From contig CALYQE010000007.1 of NCBI GenBank assembly GCA_945281075.1, positions 1 through 25,506 on the forward strand: a stretch of DNA of 25,506 nt, given 5' to 3'. Position numbers and translations under genes: made by a program. Shown here in pieces: positions 23,111 to 25,506 of this stretch (positions are counted from its first letter, which is position 1; each line of letters opens with the position of its first letter). The DNA comes from an uncultured Lactobacillus sp. Lineage in GTDB: Bacteria; Bacillota; Bacilli; Lactobacillales; Lactobacillaceae. The notes beneath the pieces are model-generated. The model was not told where the DNA came from and did not search any database. It saw only the letters and a program-made list of their open reading frames with translations.

Positions 23111-24835
23111 CTACTTCTTTTGCTCTTCTTGGAACTTGGCAATTGAGCTGTACAAAGCATTACGCTCAATTAGCTCATCATGGGTTCCGATGTCCTGAAT
23201 CTTCCCTTCGTCCATGACAACAATTCGATCAGCATCTTTAATTGAAACAATTCTCTGTGAAATAATAATTTTCGTCGTTTCGGGCATGTTCGTTGCCAGT
23301 GCTTCGCGAATTTCGCGTTCCGTATGGGTATCAACCGCGGAAGTGGAATCATCTAAAATTAAAATTTTCGGTTTTTTCAGCAAAGCACGAGCAATGGTAA
23401 TTCTTTGCTTTTGTCCACCAGAAATATTGTTACCGCCCTGCTCAACTATTGTCTCATATTGATCAGGCATTTCACTAATGAAGTCATCAGCGTGAGCAAT
23501 TTTTGACGCTGTCAGAATTTCTTCATCAGTAGCATTTTCATTACCCCACTTCAAATTTTCTTTGATTGTGCCTGAAAACAAAACATTGTTTTGCAAAACA
23601 ACCGCGACATTATCGCGCAGTGTTTTCAAATCATAAGACTTAACGTTGTGCCCGGAAACGCGGACAGCACCGGAATCGGTATCATATAGACGCGGAATCA
23701 TCGCCACCAAAGTAGATTTAGATGAGCCCGTTTTACCAATGATCCCGATTGTTTCACCCGGCTCGATCTTCAAGTTAATATCATTTAAAGCTAAATTCCG
23801 ATCATCCGGATTATATTTAAAGTTGACATGATCAAAAATAACTTCACCATTAGTCACATGCTTCAGCGGCTTGCGTGGATTTTCAATTGATGGCTTTTCA
23901 TTAATTACATCTGCAATTCGGCGACCACTAGCAGCGGAAACCACTAACTGCGTGAAAATCATCGCCAGAATGTTCAAACTATTTAGAACTGAGTTTGAGT
24001 ATGAAAACATCGAGATCAATTGTCCCGGCTGCAAGCTGCCCCCAACGATTTCCCTCGCACCAAACCAGCAAATTGCCAGATTAGAAATGCTTAAGACGGC
24101 CATAACGACCATCGAATTAAGCGACATGATCTTTTGGGCTGTTGCAAAAAGCTTATAAATGAACCCTGACGACTTTTTAAATTTGACCGTCTGGGCTTCT
24201 TCTTGGACATAGGTTTTGACTTCGCGAATGCCCCTGACGTTCTCGCGAACAACTTGGTTCATGCGGTCGTAGCCCCTAAATATTTTAGGAAAGTAGGGAT
24301 TCACACACTTGATAATTAAGGCCATTAAAATGACGAATACGGGTGCAATGACAACAAAGATCAGTGACAAGCGCGGACTAATAATCAAAGACATGATTAT
24401 CGAGACAATTAACATCATTGGCGCTCTAACTGCAATTCTGATCAGCATTTGGTAGGACATTTGGACGTTATTAACATCCGTTGTCATTCTGGTAACCAAA
24501 CTTGAACTTGAAAATTTATCGATATTTTCAAAAGAAAAATCCTGCACATGGTAAAACATGTCCTTACGCAAGTTGGCTGCAAAGCCCGCGGCCGCATGCG
24601 CGGAGAAGTAACTAGCACCCGCACCAAGAACAAGTGATACCACGGTAATAATCAGTAGCAATAAACCAGCTCGGGTAATATATGGCATATTGCCCTTTAA
24701 AATTCCGTTATCGATTAAAACACCAACCAAATATGGGATTAACATTTCAATGATAACTTCACCAGTAACAAAGAGTGGCGACAATAAAGACTGTTTCTTG
24801 TACTGTCGAATAGATTTGCGCAGTGTGTTAATCAT
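23111..24835 (-). CDS. Heterodimeric ABC exporter, degenerate-site subunit (LmrC/YfiB-like)
   Basis: Half-transporter, 574 residues, six helices (about 20-305) plus ATPase domain (about 330-574). Walker A reads GKTGSSKST (367-375), signature ISGGQKQR (471-478). The Walker B catalytic Glu is replaced by Asp496 (ILILDDSTSAVD) and the switch His by Gln527 (IIISQRIV). These changes mark the non-catalytic half of heterodimeric exporters such as LmrC. A good AGAGG lies 7 nt before the ATG. First gene of the two-gene operon, behind its own promoter (24866-24893). Confidence 0.9.
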   Translation of the reverse strand: MINTLRKSIRQYKKQSLLSPLFVTGEVIIEMLIPYLVGVLIDNGILKGNMPYITRAGLLLLIITVVSLVLGAGASYFSAHAAAGFAANLRKDMFYHVQDFSFENIDKFSSSSLVTRMTTDVNNVQMSYQMLIRIAVRAPMMLIVSIIMSLIISPRLSLIFVVIAPVFVILMALIIKCVNPYFPKIFRGYDRMNQVVRENVRGIREVKTYVQEEAQTVKFKKSSGFIYKLFATAQKIMSLNSMVVMAVLSISNLAICWFGAREIVGGSLQPGQLISMFSYSNSVLNSLNILAMIFTQLVVSAASGRRIADVINEKPSIENPRKPLKHVTNGEVIFDHVNFKYNPDDRNLALNDINLKIEPGETIGIIGKTGSSKSTLVAMIPRLYDTDSGAVRVSGHNVKSYDLKTLRDNVAVVLQNNVLFSGTIKENLKWGNENATDEEILTASKIAHADDFISEMPDQYETIVEQGGNNISGGQKQRITIARALLKKPKILILDDSTSAVDTHTEREIREALATNMPETTKIIISQRIVSIKDADRIVVMDEGKIQDIGTHDELIERNALYSSIAKFQEEQKK

Positions 24836-24865
24836 TCAATACCTCTTTCTTCCCAAACGAACACA

Positions 24866-24893
24866 ATATTAATCTTACTCGCGAAAATTTCAA
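24866..24893 (-). promoter_or_regulatory. Promoter of the ABC exporter operon
   Basis: On the minus strand TTGAAA (24888-24893) and TAATAT (24866-24871) lie 16 bp apart. The -35 box overlaps the T-run of the upstream terminator, leaving a leader of about 25 nt before the ATG. Confidence 0.6.
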
Positions 24894-24935
24894 AAAGGAT
24901 AAATAGACTTTCAAAATCTATTTATCCTTTTAATT
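24888..24935. terminator. Terminator after the DUF1129 gene
   Basis: A perfect 15-bp stem, AAAAGGATAAATAGA (24893-24907) and its complement (24917-24931), with a 9-nt loop. Minus-strand reading ends in TTTTT, then AAA. Strong intrinsic terminator 48 bp after the stop. Confidence 0.88.
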
Positions 24936-24978
24936 ATATAGTTATTTCAGTATAGCTCTTTTCTTGCGAAAAAGCACT

Positions 24979-25506
24979 TTATTTATTTTTCGCTGCAGGA
25001 CTGAAAACAGAGCCGATTATTTGATAATGACGACGGAATAACCAGCGAATACCGTAAGCTGCAGCTGCAATAATAAGATTAGCAAAACCTGGCAAAATAG
25101 GATTAATTACCTGCAGTGCCGGGATAGCCAGGACATAACTGCAGAATAGCAGGATTAAGACCATGCAGATTAAGCCAATGATCAACTTTGACCACGGAAT
25201 CTTTCTCTTTTCCCCGGTTGCTGGCAAAACCCAGTCGTTGTATTTGGTCATGAAGACGCCCATTGCTGCGCCTATTACGACTAAGCTTAAAATACCCATT
25301 TGTGACCCGTTTTTCACATTTGAAGAAAATAGTCCGACTAAGCCAAAAAGGCCTACAAATAAGGCGATGTAGAGCAGCGCACTGTCCACGGCATATTGCC
25401 AAAATGGAATATCAGCAGCTGTTCTAGGCTTCGGCTTCAGGATATCCGCTGCTTTCAACTTAGGCGACATGCCATAAAAAGTGGTAGCCGGCTGACCATG
25501 TCTTTG
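24979..25506 (-). CDS. DUF1129-family membrane protein, 5' end cut by window
   Basis: The frame is open through the window edge: residues QRHGQPATTFYG precede the first Met (25470), and that block resembles the cytoplasmic linker of DUF1129 proteins, so the true start lies beyond 25506. Visible 175 residues: a basic, Pro-rich segment (KLKAADILKPKPRTAADIPFWQ), then four hydrophobic helices (about 42-60, 72-85, 110-130 and 136-155 counting from the frame edge) and a basic C-terminal tail. The family is common in lactobacilli and streptococci, and its function is unknown. It is transcribed with whatever lies upstream, and ends at a strong terminator. Confidence 0.75.
   Translation of the reverse strand, partial: QRHGQPATTFYGMSPKLKAADILKPKPRTAADIPFWQYAVDSALLYIALFVGLFGLVGLFSSNVKNGSQMGILSLVVIGAAMGVFMTKYNDWVLPATGEKRKIPWSKLIIGLICMVLILLFCSYVLAIPALQVINPILPGFANLIIAAAAYGIRWLFRRHYQIIGSVFSPAAKNK

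Noticed and set aside
1..25506. CRISPR array, tRNA or rRNA genes, intact insertion sequences, phage genes
   Set aside because: No regularly spaced repeats, cloverleaf-like sequences, intact transposase or phage genes were seen on either strand.

Overview
The window looks like a chromosomal segment of a low-G+C lactic acid bacterium, most likely a Lactobacillus or close relative. The reasons are AT-rich DNA, AGGAGG-type ribosome binding sites, many phosphotransferase (PTS) sugar operons with CcpA-type cre boxes, a DUF1129 membrane protein, and an aspartate racemase next to murE, which fits D-Asp/D-Asn peptidoglycan crossbridges. The species cannot be fixed from the sequence alone. Both ends cut through genes.

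Layout. 1-1045 (+): 3' part of a galactitol-type PTS EIIC (gatC-like). 1046-1731: gene-free stretch with a terminator, a decayed TnpB-like transposase tail and a strong hairpin. 1732-5299 (-): L-sorbose PTS operon, sorbitol-6-P dehydrogenase then EIIA, EIIB, EIIC, EIID, followed by an unannotated 55-residue two-helix membrane protein. 5463-7758 (+): divergent sorR (SorC-family regulator) and sorE (sorbose-1-P reductase). Together these take up L-sorbose as sorbose-1-P and convert it to sorbitol-6-P and fructose-6-P. The arrangement matches the sorRE / sorFABCD(G) layout known from L. casei, without sorG. The sorF and sorE promoters share a SorR-like palindrome about 58 bp upstream of the predicted start plus a cre box.

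7996-13532 (-): mannitol operon mtlA-mtlF-mtlD with mtlR (PRD regulator) last. The promoter region carries repeated TTTGGCAAA half-sites and a near-consensus cre. MtlA has a second, degenerate EIIB-like domain.

13943-18164 (-): a cell-envelope unit, in transcription order OmpR-type response regulator, sensor kinase, MurE and aspartate racemase, closed by a 17-bp terminator. 18339-20848 (-): two-gene ABC importer of the OpuC/EgtUV type (ATPase plus fused permease/binding protein) with a GC-rich structured leader. 21239-24835 (-): heterodimeric ABC exporter of the LmrCD/YfiBC type, with one degenerate ATP site. 24979-25506 (-): DUF1129 membrane protein, cut by the window end.

The sugar half (about 1-13.6 kb) is clearly more AT-rich by eye than the envelope/transport half, suggesting accessory catabolic operons set beside older core genes. 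I found no tRNA, rRNA, CRISPR array or intact mobile element. The least described items are the 55-residue protein after EIID, the paired SorR/cre promoter design, the second EIIB-like domain of MtlA, and the unexplained leader before the OpuC-like importer.
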